Shown piece by piece: positions 1-8,945 of a DNA stretch of 20,266 nucleotides; positions within the stretch are counted from its first letter, which is position 1, and each line of letters starts with the position of its first letter. This stretch comes from Actinomortierella ambigua (Eukaryota > Mortierellomycota > Mortierellomycetes > Mortierellales > Mortierellaceae), in the NCBI GenBank assembly GCA_016098155.1, contig JAAAJB010000476.1:7394-27659 (forward strand), read 5' to 3'. A program made the position numbers and the translations under genes. Under the pieces are notes generated by a model that saw only the letters and a list, made by a program, of their open reading frames with translations, did no database searches and had not been told where the DNA came from.

Positions 1-236
1 AGAAAAAAAAAGAAAAAAAAAAAAAAAAAAAGAGAAAACCCAGAGACAAGAAACATATACTGGACTTTGCCCCTCGTCTCTTAATGTTCCTTTTTTGATC
101 GCACGAGAAACTTGGTGGTGGCAAAATGCAGCCTCTCTAATGCGCAGGAAAAATCCTTCTCCCGACCCCTTGCTCGGAAGTCCAGAAAGCCAAATGAGTA
201 AGAGTTAAATAAGGGCTTTGGAGTAGATCGCCCTAC
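1..236 (-). other. Intron (or 3' part) of the C2-domain gene at the left edge
   Basis: This stretch follows the GTAGGG donor of C2-gene exon 3. No continuation of the C2 fold is readable in it. Bases 1-36 are almost all A on the plus strand, so T-rich on the coding strand, which fits a polypyrimidine tract before an exon lying outside the window. A minus-strand reading from about 180 to 80 stays open for some 35 codons but does not resemble the end of a C2 domain. Confidence 0.4.
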
Positions 237-979
237 CTTCGAAAGAGCCATCCTGTGACTTGAGCACTGTCTCCTGGAGGTCAACCTCGCACTGCCCGAT
301 CAGACCGTCTGTTGAGATGATAGTGACTCCTGTTTTCTCATGAAAGCAGTAAACCTTTAGGATCGTGTCCTCCTTTGTGGCCGGGTTGTTCAATCGGCGA
401 TAGCGAATCTATTAGTGTGAAAAACCAATGCCATGGATGAGAATAGATCCAGCAGAGATGACGACGAGAAAAGGTGGGAGGGGGGAAGACGTTGGTGCTG
501 ATTGCCACACCCCTGTTTTTTTCTATGGCTCCCCCTCTTTTTTTTGGACGAATCCATGGAATATCGTTAACGGTGGGTGTGATAACAGGGGATGGACTCT
601 TTGTCCACGCATAAATGATCCGAGATGATGTTCTCCTTTCTCTACTGTCGGGCGTCCATGTGAATTACCGTCTGGTTCCATTGAGGCTTGGATCCTCCTT
701 TAACTGCGACGCATGTAAACTTGCGCCGTCCTTGTAGATGGAAAAGGAGGTACGGGTCTAGTTGATAAGCAAGAAAGAGATAATCAACGAGAAGAAACAA
801 TCAATGGCCATATGTGTGCCTGTGTGAATATGAGTGCATGCATGTGCGTGTGAAGAGAGCTCCGAAGGAGGAACAGTGGGCCTAGAAAAAGTACCTTGCG
901 AGCCAAAACGCTTGCGCTTGGCGAGGTCCGTGGCACCCACGGCGGTGATATCGAGTCCGCAAGGAAACAGCTGCACCAT
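237..979 (-). CDS. C2-domain protein, N-terminal part (3' end beyond the window)
   Basis: Three exons were joined by splice phase: 979-895, 757-669 and 408-237, giving 115 residues plus one base. Introns are 894-758 (GTAC..TAG) and 668-409 (GTAATT..TAG). The joined protein reads as one C2 domain starting near residue 8: GLDITAVGATDL, then FGSQDPYLLFHLQ, GGSKPQWNQT, and ILKVYCFHEK with GLIGQCEVDL. These are the usual beta strands and the DPY and W-N landmarks of the fold. The ATG at 979 opens exon 1 and has G at -3. The exon 3 donor is GTAGGG at 236. The next exon is probably left of base 1, because the minus strand ends there in a long T/C tract like an acceptor region; a short terminal exon near 180-80 is a weaker alternative. 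C2 domains usually bind membranes. Several Asp ligands for calcium are missing here, so calcium-independent binding is inferred. Specific family not recognised. Confidence 0.72.
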
Positions 980-2326
980 GACGGCTGTCAAGGGGATGCT
1001 TGTGGTAGTGGCGACAGGATGAGAAGGAATGAAGGATGAAAAGTCGACAAATTCAACCAATGTATTTCGAGGGTTTCTGGCAGAAAGATGCAACCTAACA
1101 CGAGAGAGCCTTCGAACGAGTGTCTTTCGCGCACAGAATGGAAAGAGGGGGAGTATGTGGGTGGTTTTCGAAGGTGAGTGGTATCTAGTCGAAGGAAAGG
1201 AACACAAAAGGTACGAGGTATCAATTGAGTGCTTGGAGGTGGGAGGAAGTGGAACGTAAGACAAATGAGTAATTGAAGAAGCAAAGGAAGAGGGAAAGGA
1301 AAAGAAAAAAAAAAAAAAGAGGTAAAAAAAGGTTGGTCGAGCAAGACCGGAAACCTGGGGAGAATGGAAGGTGAAGAGGGGAGGGGGGGTGGACTGGTGG
1401 TGGTGGTTGGAAGGTGCAGTGGATGCCAAAAGAAACAGAAGGCAGGATGAACTTTGTGGAGGGGGGGGGGTGGCCAAATTGGGTGTGCCTGAGAGACGCA
1501 CTAAAAAGTCCACTCTCGCGCGGCGTCCAACAGGCCTCTACACTCTCTAAAGACTTGGTGCTGTGGGAGTGGTCGCGGTTCCCAGGCCGTACTGATTGTT
1601 TCCTCGTGTACAGCATGCATCATGACATTTTAGTCAGGCGCCTATGCTGGCCTTCTGTTTTTTTTTTGGGTCGCTGACAACGGTTCGTGCATCATCACGG
1701 ACTTTTAGAAGAGAAAAGAAAGAAAGAGTGTGTGTCATAAAACTCCATCATTGTACGAGGGAGTTGACAACACATATTGAGTGTGCACCGTTCCGAAAAG
1801 GAATTGAGTAAAGATATAAACAATGACGCTCTAGCCATTTGTCGGTGTGTACGACATCGATGCCTTCTGGGTCAGGCAAGCAAACCATCCAAGCGTCCAA
1901 AAAAAAAAAGAGTGTGGTCGAACGAAGGCCTGTGCCCCCTAAATCCCTTCCTATCATGTCCACTGCTTTCTTTTTCCGCCACTGGAACGGGGTCCACCAG
2001 ATGCATTCCAGTCGACCATGCTTGCCAGACCCTGACTTCCCTGCCCTGAGACCTGCATGTTCTTGGTTACAAGTTGCAGGATCGCATCGTTCTTAGGGGA
2101 GGCAACACATCCATCCGCGTGCCAACACATCTTCCTGAGTCACTTCATTCCGTTGAGGCTCTGTTCCTCTCTTACTAACCACGCTTTACACGACGACAGG
2201 ACCTGTTTAATGTTGTTGGACATCAAAGCACCCCCTCCCCATGAGATGCACCTTTTTAGTTCTGTCATGCAATGACATCGTTCAAGCTAACCGAAGGGAA
2301 AGGGAGAGAGGGAAAGAGGTAGGGTT
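980..2326. other. Intergenic region, 1.35 kb, upstream of the C2 gene and downstream of NDE1
   Basis: No gene can be supported here on either strand. Open frames are short, rich in Pro/Ser/Phe or Arg/Lys from biased base composition, and lack recognisable motifs or paired splice sites. The part next to the C2 gene is purine-rich on the plus strand (pyrimidine-rich in the sense of the C2 gene), as expected for its promoter and 5' UTR. It includes A runs near 1303-1330 and G runs at 1382-1388 and 1461-1470. The NDE1 3' UTR must lie at the right end, but no AATAAA is seen just after its stop. Confidence 0.6.
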
Positions 2327-5020
2327 CTAGAACTTGGATGTATCGCGGCCAAATAGCCACTTCTTGGTCCAGTCGACGGCCAACAAGATGCGGGTGCGCA
2401 TCGACACCTGCTCGCTAAAGTAGACCGATCGCCACATGTACTCCGATCCAAAGCCTGCGTACATCATGCCATTGCCTGCATCGAGCACAGCTTCCGATCC
2501 TCCAATGTACGCCAAGGAGCCCATGTGATGGTACGCAAATGCTGGCAGCTTTTTCGGGTCCAGCTTGTGGATTTCTCCATCGTCCCTCCACAGAGCATTG
2601 ATACGCTTACCGACATATTTGCCTTGCTGGCTGGCAACCTGAGCCGTCGCGGGTAAGGCTGTCATGCTCTTCTCCGCATCCGTCAGAAACTCTCGGATCT
2701 CTTCCATGTTCAACGTGCCGCTGTGGTCCTTGTCATACTTGGCAAAGACCTTGTCCAAATGGTACAGGAACATGGTCAGCATTGGATGTCGTGCCACAAT
2801 CTGCTCGGCAAGTGCTTTAAACTCCTCATAGCAAATGGCGTTGTCTTGATTCTTGTCGTGAGCCTTGAAAATATCGAGAATGCGCTGGACAAACTGCGGT
2901 TGCGCTAAAAGAAACAGAGAACAAAAAATAAAAGTCAGTGGATGGCATCTCATGATGAAACATGATACTTGCTCTACAGAGGAAAGGTTGAACAGCGAAA
3001 TCATACGAATGGTGGAACAGTCGCCGATGGCATACACGGTCCCCTCGGGGGTACCAAGAACATGGAGATACGGATCCACCTGGATGGCGTGTCGATTGGT
3101 TTGTGATCCAGAGGGCAGTTTGCTGACAAGATGCTTCACAAGCGGGGTCATGCCTACTCCTGTGGACCACAGGCACACGCCGAAGGGCACTTCGTGCTCC
3201 TGCCCAGTCTTCTTATCCTTGTAGATCACCGTCTTGTCAGTCACCTTCACCACTCGCGAATCGGTCCTCACATCAATCTTTTCGCGTTTAAACTTGGCCT
3301 CAGTGAGTTCACTAATCTTGAGGTCTACCGTGGTTTCGAAGGGTTTTAAGAGTGAAAAGGTCAGTGGTTGCTGTTCATCGCTTCGTTGGCTTTGGAAATA
3401 AACCAGCACTGGATGCTGCACGTACCATATGAGTTGAGAATGTGACCAGGACTCTGAATAATGGTGACCTTGACTTCTTCTGGGTTGATGATAGGGAACT
3501 ATAAGGGAGGGAGTGCGAGATAGAGGGTGCACATTAATAAAGTGAGAAGAACACACTGCTCTAATTCGAGAGATCCATACAATCTGCGGCCACTGCGTAC
3601 AAATCCACACAGATTTTCGTTCAAAAAGTCGTAAATCTCTGCTGCAAACTCCACGCCAGTCGGGCCTACGTTAAGGAGAGAAAAGAGAAAGGAATGAGCC
3701 CAGCCATGAGTTCCATATCTTCTTTCTTGTCTATACTGTTTTCAGTCTTCGCATTGGTGGTTGTCCCTACCTCCGCCACAAATGACAATGCTCAAGCGCT
3801 GACGGCGTTCTTCGTCCGTTGTGGTTGGCAGGCTTGCAAACTCAAAGTTGTCAATCAGCTTCTTGCGGATATCTCGTGCGTCCTGAATAGATTTCAAGAA
3901 GTTGGCATGTTCGAGGCCCTCTACGCCATGTGTCATGGACTCTGAGCCAACGGCGATCACAAGTCGGTCATATGGGACTTTTTTTTTCCGGAGTGTAGCA
4001 CCATAAACGACAAATGACAGACGAGAGATTAGAACGACTGAAAAGATAGTGATACAATTTACAGCAGTTACAATCTCACAAAAGCGTGGGAAGGAGAGGG
4101 CGAAAGTTAAAGACATGTTGTGCCATTGGTCTCATACCATAAAATCGACGGTCTTCGTGGCCATGGATTCCGGCAACCTCAACAAGCTGATTCTCAAAGT
4201 CCACGTCGACTGCGTTTCCCTCGAGGTAGTATCCACCCCATCGTGCGAGCAAGCGGCGAATAGGCTCGATAAGAGACCGCAATTCCAAAGTGCCTACCCT
4301 GCAGTGCCAGAAACAAACAGTTATGTCATTAGTCATAGTGAGGTATGTAGGGTGCATGAGAAAAAAAATAGCCGACTGGTGACTTACGTTGCGCTCGGCA
4401 GAAGTGGCGTGAAAAGGAAGTAGTTGGTGGGAGAGATCACTGTGACATGGTACTTCTTGTGGTCCAGCTCTCGCAATAGCGAGACAGCCTACGGCAGGGT
4501 TGAATGTAAATACAGGGTACTTGAGCATCTCTGCAGGAGCCAGGAAAAAAAAAAAGCCCTCAAAGAATGTAGCAGCAAACAATGGACTTACTCCCCACCC
4601 ACTTCCAAGAACGACAAGACGATGTCGAGAGTCGTCCTTATGAACCTCTTCGGCTTTCATGACGGAGCCCTTGCAACCATGGGTGCTCACAAGGTTTTTC
4701 GGTCCACCATAGACACGAGGTGGAGGAGAATGATGCAGGGGGTCGTCTTGCGACTCTGCAAGAGAGCTAGCCATGTACCAGGCAGCACCGCCAGCTACAG
4801 TCAGGACAGCTGTCGCCCTGCCGGCGCGATACAAGAGTGAATGCCGCTTTTTTGTGTTGGCGCTGGCGGCCTTGGTTGTATTTTCCGCATTGTTTGACGT
4901 TGGGTGAGAGGTTGTCCTGGACACAGGTGATGTCGAAAAGGGTCTGTGTAGAATAGCCCGTCCAGCTCGCAGTGGCGAAACAACTGGTCCCTTCATGGAC
5001 ACGGCAACAAACCGCTGCAT
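2327..5020 (-). CDS. NDE1: External (EF-hand) type II NADH:ubiquinone oxidoreductase, mitochondrial
   Basis: Eight exons: 5020-4592, 4488-4388, 4298-4138, 3977-3771, 3665-3601, 3498-3426, 3324-3007, 2904-2327. All phases agree and give 643 residues. The protein is a rotenone-insensitive, non-proton-pumping flavoprotein that passes electrons from NADH to ubiquinone at the inner mitochondrial membrane. The N-terminus ([14 protein letters not shown], Arg/Ser-rich) looks like a mitochondrial presequence, followed by a hydrophobic stretch near residues 72-88. The FAD Rossmann motif LGSGWG is at about 138-143 and continues into AVSLLREL across an intron. The NADH Rossmann motif [14 protein letters not shown] is near 296-309, and a later GDCSTI motif follows the usual FAD contact. 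Two EF-hand loops lie at about 468-479 ([12 protein letters not shown]) and 508-519 ([12 protein letters not shown]). The C-terminal half has the family blocks [16 protein letters not shown] and [14 protein letters not shown]-hands are known from Neurospora and plant external NADH dehydrogenases but are absent in baker's yeast Nde1, so calcium control and an outward-facing site are inferred. The start has A at -3. Confidence 0.93.
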
Positions 5021-5211
5021 TGTGTTTGATGGTGCAATGAATGAAAATTGAATGAAAAAGAACGAACGTGAGAGAATGGCTAGTCGAGACCCTGTTTACC
5101 CCTCCCCCCCCTGCTTGCCCCTTCCCCTCTTCTCTCCCCTGTGTGCAGTTGCGCGACCGAGACCAAACAAACGATCCCAGATAGCTCTAGAGTGGTTTCG
5201 TATATCGAATT

Positions 5212-5217
5212 TTTATT
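5212..5217 (-). terminator. Polyadenylation signal AATAAA of the TMEM41-type gene
   Basis: The minus strand reads AATAAA beginning 7 nt after the TAA stop of the TMEM41-type gene, inside an A/T-rich stretch. It is the canonical hexamer. It lies within the 204-nt gap that must also contain the NDE1 promoter. That gap has no other clear element apart from a C-rich run near 5101-5111. Confidence 0.5.
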
Positions 5218-5224
5218 GTACACA

Positions 5225-7349
5225 TTAATGGTCTAGGCTACTGGATGATGTAGTGTGGTCCTTGGGGAGATGCGCATGTGAATGTGAGCGCGAGAGGATG
5301 TGTTGCCGCTCGGGTGGGATAATGATGCCAGTTGGGTCCAGCGGCTCGATAATGGGGTCTGGTTCCTCCGAGTGGTCGTCGTCAACCACCAGTCCTGCCT
5401 TTCTGGCCTCGTATCTTGCCAAGGCCCAACGAACAAGGATGGGCAACGATGCAAGCAAGGCCACAAGACCCAGCATGCCGAGGTTCTTGAAAGTGAAGAT
5501 ATCGACGCCTGATGAATGGTCCGCAACGAGTTTTTCGAGCACTAGACCCGCCTGCACGTGGACCACGCTGGGCGCCGCGACACCGATCAGTGTGCCGAGG
5601 AAGAACTCAGGCCATAGCGGGACATGGAGGTGTGGCGAACAGATGTTGACAAACCAATTAGGTGGAAAGGGCGCTAGTCGCAACAGAATAATATAACTCA
5701 GGAGATTGTTCCTATGGCGCTCCAGCTGTTCAGAGAGAGAGGGAGGGGTGGGAGCACACGCGTGGGGTTCGTTAGTAACCGGAGACAAAAGATCGACACG
5801 GAGGTGTGCTTTGACATGACGTAGGTAGCTTTTGCTCTATTACTCCTGTTTAGTTTTTTTGTTACTCTCCGCTGTTGTCCCGTGAGTACTGAAAGGGAGA
5901 GGAGCTTCAGCATCGGAGCTGGCGCCACTCTGTGTATTTCCCCATCCAAACCCAAGAAGGGTAGTCAAGATAACAGCGGAGAATGACAAGTTATCAGATG
6001 GAAAGCCCAAAGCGGGTGAACCCTATTCAAAGAGCACCCCGCACTTCCCAGTGTCCGTCCAGGCGAGAAAGCGGTGAGAGAGAGAGAGAAGGGGAAAGGG
6101 GGGGAGACTCTACCTGCGTATTCCACTGCTCCATCTTGGCACCGAACTTGCGCTTGACAATCTTGGAGAAAAACAGTCTTGACAGCAGGTAGCAGTTTGT
6201 TGCACCAACAGCCGAAGACTTTTTCATTTCGAAAGGATATTTGTTAGTCCGTTATTACTAGCGATGTATCACAGGTCAAAGAAGGACAATCTCATCTCTC
6301 TTCTTACCAAAGACACAAGGATGAGTGCCACCCAGAACTTGAAGAGCGCTCCGCCAAGGATGCTGAGCCACATGCTGCCCGGGACCGAGAACGTCTGGAG
6401 ACTGCGCGAAGTGGATGGTATATGATGTCACGACAAGAGAGATTTGATCATGGATGTGAGCAGAAAAGCAGTGTCTGGTTGGCTGTATTGTTTGCATGTG
6501 CCCACATTCGTTGGCCAATATGAAGTGGCAACAACCCGACTCTCTCTCCAACAAAATTGGTGTGCCTGCATTTGCTTTGTTCGTCCTGCTGCTCTCGCGC
6601 CTTGCCACCCACGCTGAACACAAAGGGTGTCCCATGCTCCCTATTCCCCCTCTTCCTTCTACTTGCCCACCCCCTTTTCAGCATCCTCGGCCGCCCGAGC
6701 CTTCGCCTTAACTTACTACAGGTAAACAGTGACAAATCCCAACATGACTCGATAATAATGCTTGTCCATGTATACAACCAAGATCTTGCGCAGTGCCTCC
6801 AGGTCTTCCAGCGAATGTGGAAAATGAAGATCTTTGCGTTGTTCCCTATTGTTTCGTAGAGGAGAGGTGCATCAGCAGGGCGGTCTTTTTGCCATTCAGC
6901 AACGCAACCACACGGGAAAAAAAAACAGGAGGCTGTCTGAACCAAACATACTCGTCGACTCTAGGCAGTGTATATTGAAGCACCAAGACCAAGATTCCTG
7001 TGCCGATCGCCAGAATGAGAACGAACTTGCCAAGCCCACGGCAGAAGCGGAGGAAGGAGGAATACCAAATCCGCCACCGTGGTGTCTGTTTAATGTCGAT
7101 AGACTCGTGGTCTACCTCATCCTCAGACGAGGAGGGGGGTGTGAAGGCTGCTGTGGTGGGAGTGGTGATGCTTGCTCGGCGGCCTTGGCTGGGATCTATC
7201 CGTGGTACAGTGATCCCTAGCGCATTGTGTTTGGAGCGGATAGAGGTGTAGGATTTGGGGCGGTTGTTGGGCAAAAGTGCCGACGCAGAGTTGGGTTGAC
7301 CCTGTGGTCGTTGCGACTCCTGAGAGTCTTGCGGTGTTGATGAGTCCAT
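5225..7349 (-). CDS. TMEM41B: TMEM41-type VTT-domain membrane protein (lipid scramblase family)
   Basis: Five exons: 7349-6952, 6845-6717, 6401-6308, 6218-6114, 5725-5225; phases agree and give 408 residues. Residues 1-100 are polar and probably disordered, with an acidic patch (SSSEDEVDHE). A first membrane segment lies near 108-128. The VTT/SNARE-associated domain follows: YLQTFSVPGSMWLSILGGAL (about 176-195), LILVSLSSAVGATNCYLLS across the exon 3/4 junction, and LLRLAPFPPNWFVNICSP. These match the vertebrate TMEM41 blocks closely, including the PGS and PNWF motifs. A last hydrophobic segment, LGMLGLVALLASLPILVRW, precedes a 75-residue polar tail. TMEM41B is an ER phospholipid scramblase needed for autophagosome and lipid-droplet formation; the same role here is inference. 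Whether it is closer to TMEM41A or B I cannot say. Introns 2 and 4 are long (315 and 388 nt) and hold nothing recognisable. The start context is weak (T at -3), but it is the first ATG of the open frame. Confidence 0.88.
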
Positions 7350-8945
7350 TCAAATGGGTGAGGTGGCAGGAATGAATGGAGGTAAAGCAAAGAAAGAGGA
7401 CAGAGGAAAAAAAAAGGGTTTCGAGGCCCCTCTTCAGTTCATTGCTGACTCGAGCAGTCACGGGGCTCGAGCTGGGTCGAGGTCTGCGCCCAACAGCCAC
7501 AGCCATCTATGCCGTAGTTCTCTCGTCCCGGAACGCCTGGTGGAGACAAACCAGAGAATGCGTACAACCTCTATGGGGGTAGCGGCAAACTTATGTGTGA
7601 CCGAGAACACATTTCATCTCGTACTTGACACTTTTATACCAAGGGGAGAGGGTCAATTGAAGAAGGGGAGTAACGAGGAGAGAGCGAGGGAGAGTCAACA
7701 ATGGAAACAGGGTCCGGTATGAGAACCACGGATTCTCATTTCAACTCCTTTGCTACAAACTACTACTCTTCACTCATTCTGTGTTTGCTGGCAGGTAACA
7801 CCGACTGTTCGTTCCTGATGATCCGCTCTGTGCCACTACATTTTCTTGTAGCGAAGGAGTTCTTCAGGTAGCAGACAGGCATGCTGTAGGTTGCCACATT
7901 TGCTTGGGAACCCGGTCGGCCATCTTTGTGGCCGTTCCGTGCTATGTGTGAGGTGCTTGGGTCAATATTCGGGGCTGACTCACACTGCCGTGCCCTTGAC
8001 CATGTTGTTTATTGCCACTATAACCACGGTTTCTTACATGGCCCTCAGTCCGGCTTGATTTTGGTAGACGGCAGCAATCGCAACGCCTGAGACTTCGCTC
8101 AGGCTCTCTGACAAGAGCAGTCTCTCCACTTTGTCTTTCAAACTCCATGGCAGTAAGATAGACGCCTTCTTACAAGTCGATCGCTCCTCGGCTTCCTTTA
8201 TCGTCATAGAGTTCTTCACTGGGGCTTCTTTTGGGTGGACAAGTAAGAACTGAAGACTGATATGAGCGAGCGCGTATGTAGGACAAGCTGACAACTTGGG
8301 ATCTCCATTTTCCGGAATGCCTTATACTGCACAGCCAATAATGTTGCTAGTGCGATCCATGCGTGCTGCCGCCCTGACAGGTCGTGGTCTTGTAGTACAG
8401 TACTGTACTCGCTACTTGGGGATTGGTTGAGCTACAGAGCTATATGATGGGGCTGTCACGAGTCATAAAGCCTGCGAGCTGACGGCCTCCATCCTTCCCC
8501 CAGCACATTGTTGTCAATTGAGAGGTCTGCAACATTGCCCCGCTTTGGTATTCGAGGGAAAGAGTTGTTCAAGACCACAGGGTGCTCTATCGCGTCACAG
8601 GATCTTGGCTACGTGCCCCTGGCCCCGTTAAGATATAGGCTGCGAGACACAGTTTGGGCTGCCAACGCAACTGACACGGCGGCCTCTGTGATCTGTGTCT
8701 TTGCATGGCCAAAATGGAAAGCAGTCTTCGAATTGTTCCTTATTGGGACAAGAGAGGAAAGAGAGAGAGAGAGAAAGAGAGATCAATGCGTCTTCATTCA
8801 TTCTCTTTCTCACTTCGACGAGCTTCTCCTCCCTCCTCCGCTTCCCCTCTTCCTTCATCACCCGCGGTTGTGAGGCCCACCTGTTGGCCATTGCTCATCA
8901 TCAACTGCCCAAATCGCTGTTTTCTCCATTTGCATTCCTTCCAAA
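7350..8945. other. Divergent intergenic region between the TMEM41-type gene and MRS2
   Basis: This 1.6 kb spacer should hold the promoters of both flanking genes. Near MRS2 it is pyrimidine-rich on the plus strand with a GA microsatellite near 8760-8783. A perfect 16-bp palindrome lies at 8394-8409. On the minus strand an open, coding-like stretch runs from about 8246 down to 8036 (MTIKEAEERSTCKKASILL and onward) and ends beside a GTAAGA that could be a donor, but I could not join it to other exons or recognise it. I saw no tRNA. The sequence otherwise looks non-coding. Confidence 0.5.
8394..8409. promoter_or_regulatory. Perfect 16-bp palindrome in the divergent spacer
   Basis: AGTACAGTACTGTACT is identical to its own reverse complement with no spacer. 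It lies about 550 nt before the MRS2 ATG and 1 kb from the TMEM41-type start. It could be a binding site for a dimeric factor. No known fungal motif is matched, so a function is only a suggestion. Confidence 0.3.

Noticed and set aside
1748..2275. Short frames on both strands between NDE1 and the C2 gene
   Set aside because: No recognisable motif, no compatible splice sites and no stable frame beyond about 90 codons.
4043..4840. Plus-strand open frames across NDE1 exons 1-3
   Set aside because: The minus-strand exons encode conserved NADH dehydrogenase blocks with matching phases; the plus-strand frames are Ser/Lys-rich shadows.
5253..5696. 147-codon plus-strand open frame opposite the last TMEM41-type exon
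   Set aside because: It is the antisense shadow of a well-conserved VTT-domain exon, with no motif, no good start and no splice partners.
8435..8485. Possible C/D-box snoRNA (TATGATG then CTGA about 40 bases later)
   Set aside because: The boxes match loosely, there is no terminal stem, and such short motifs are frequent by chance.
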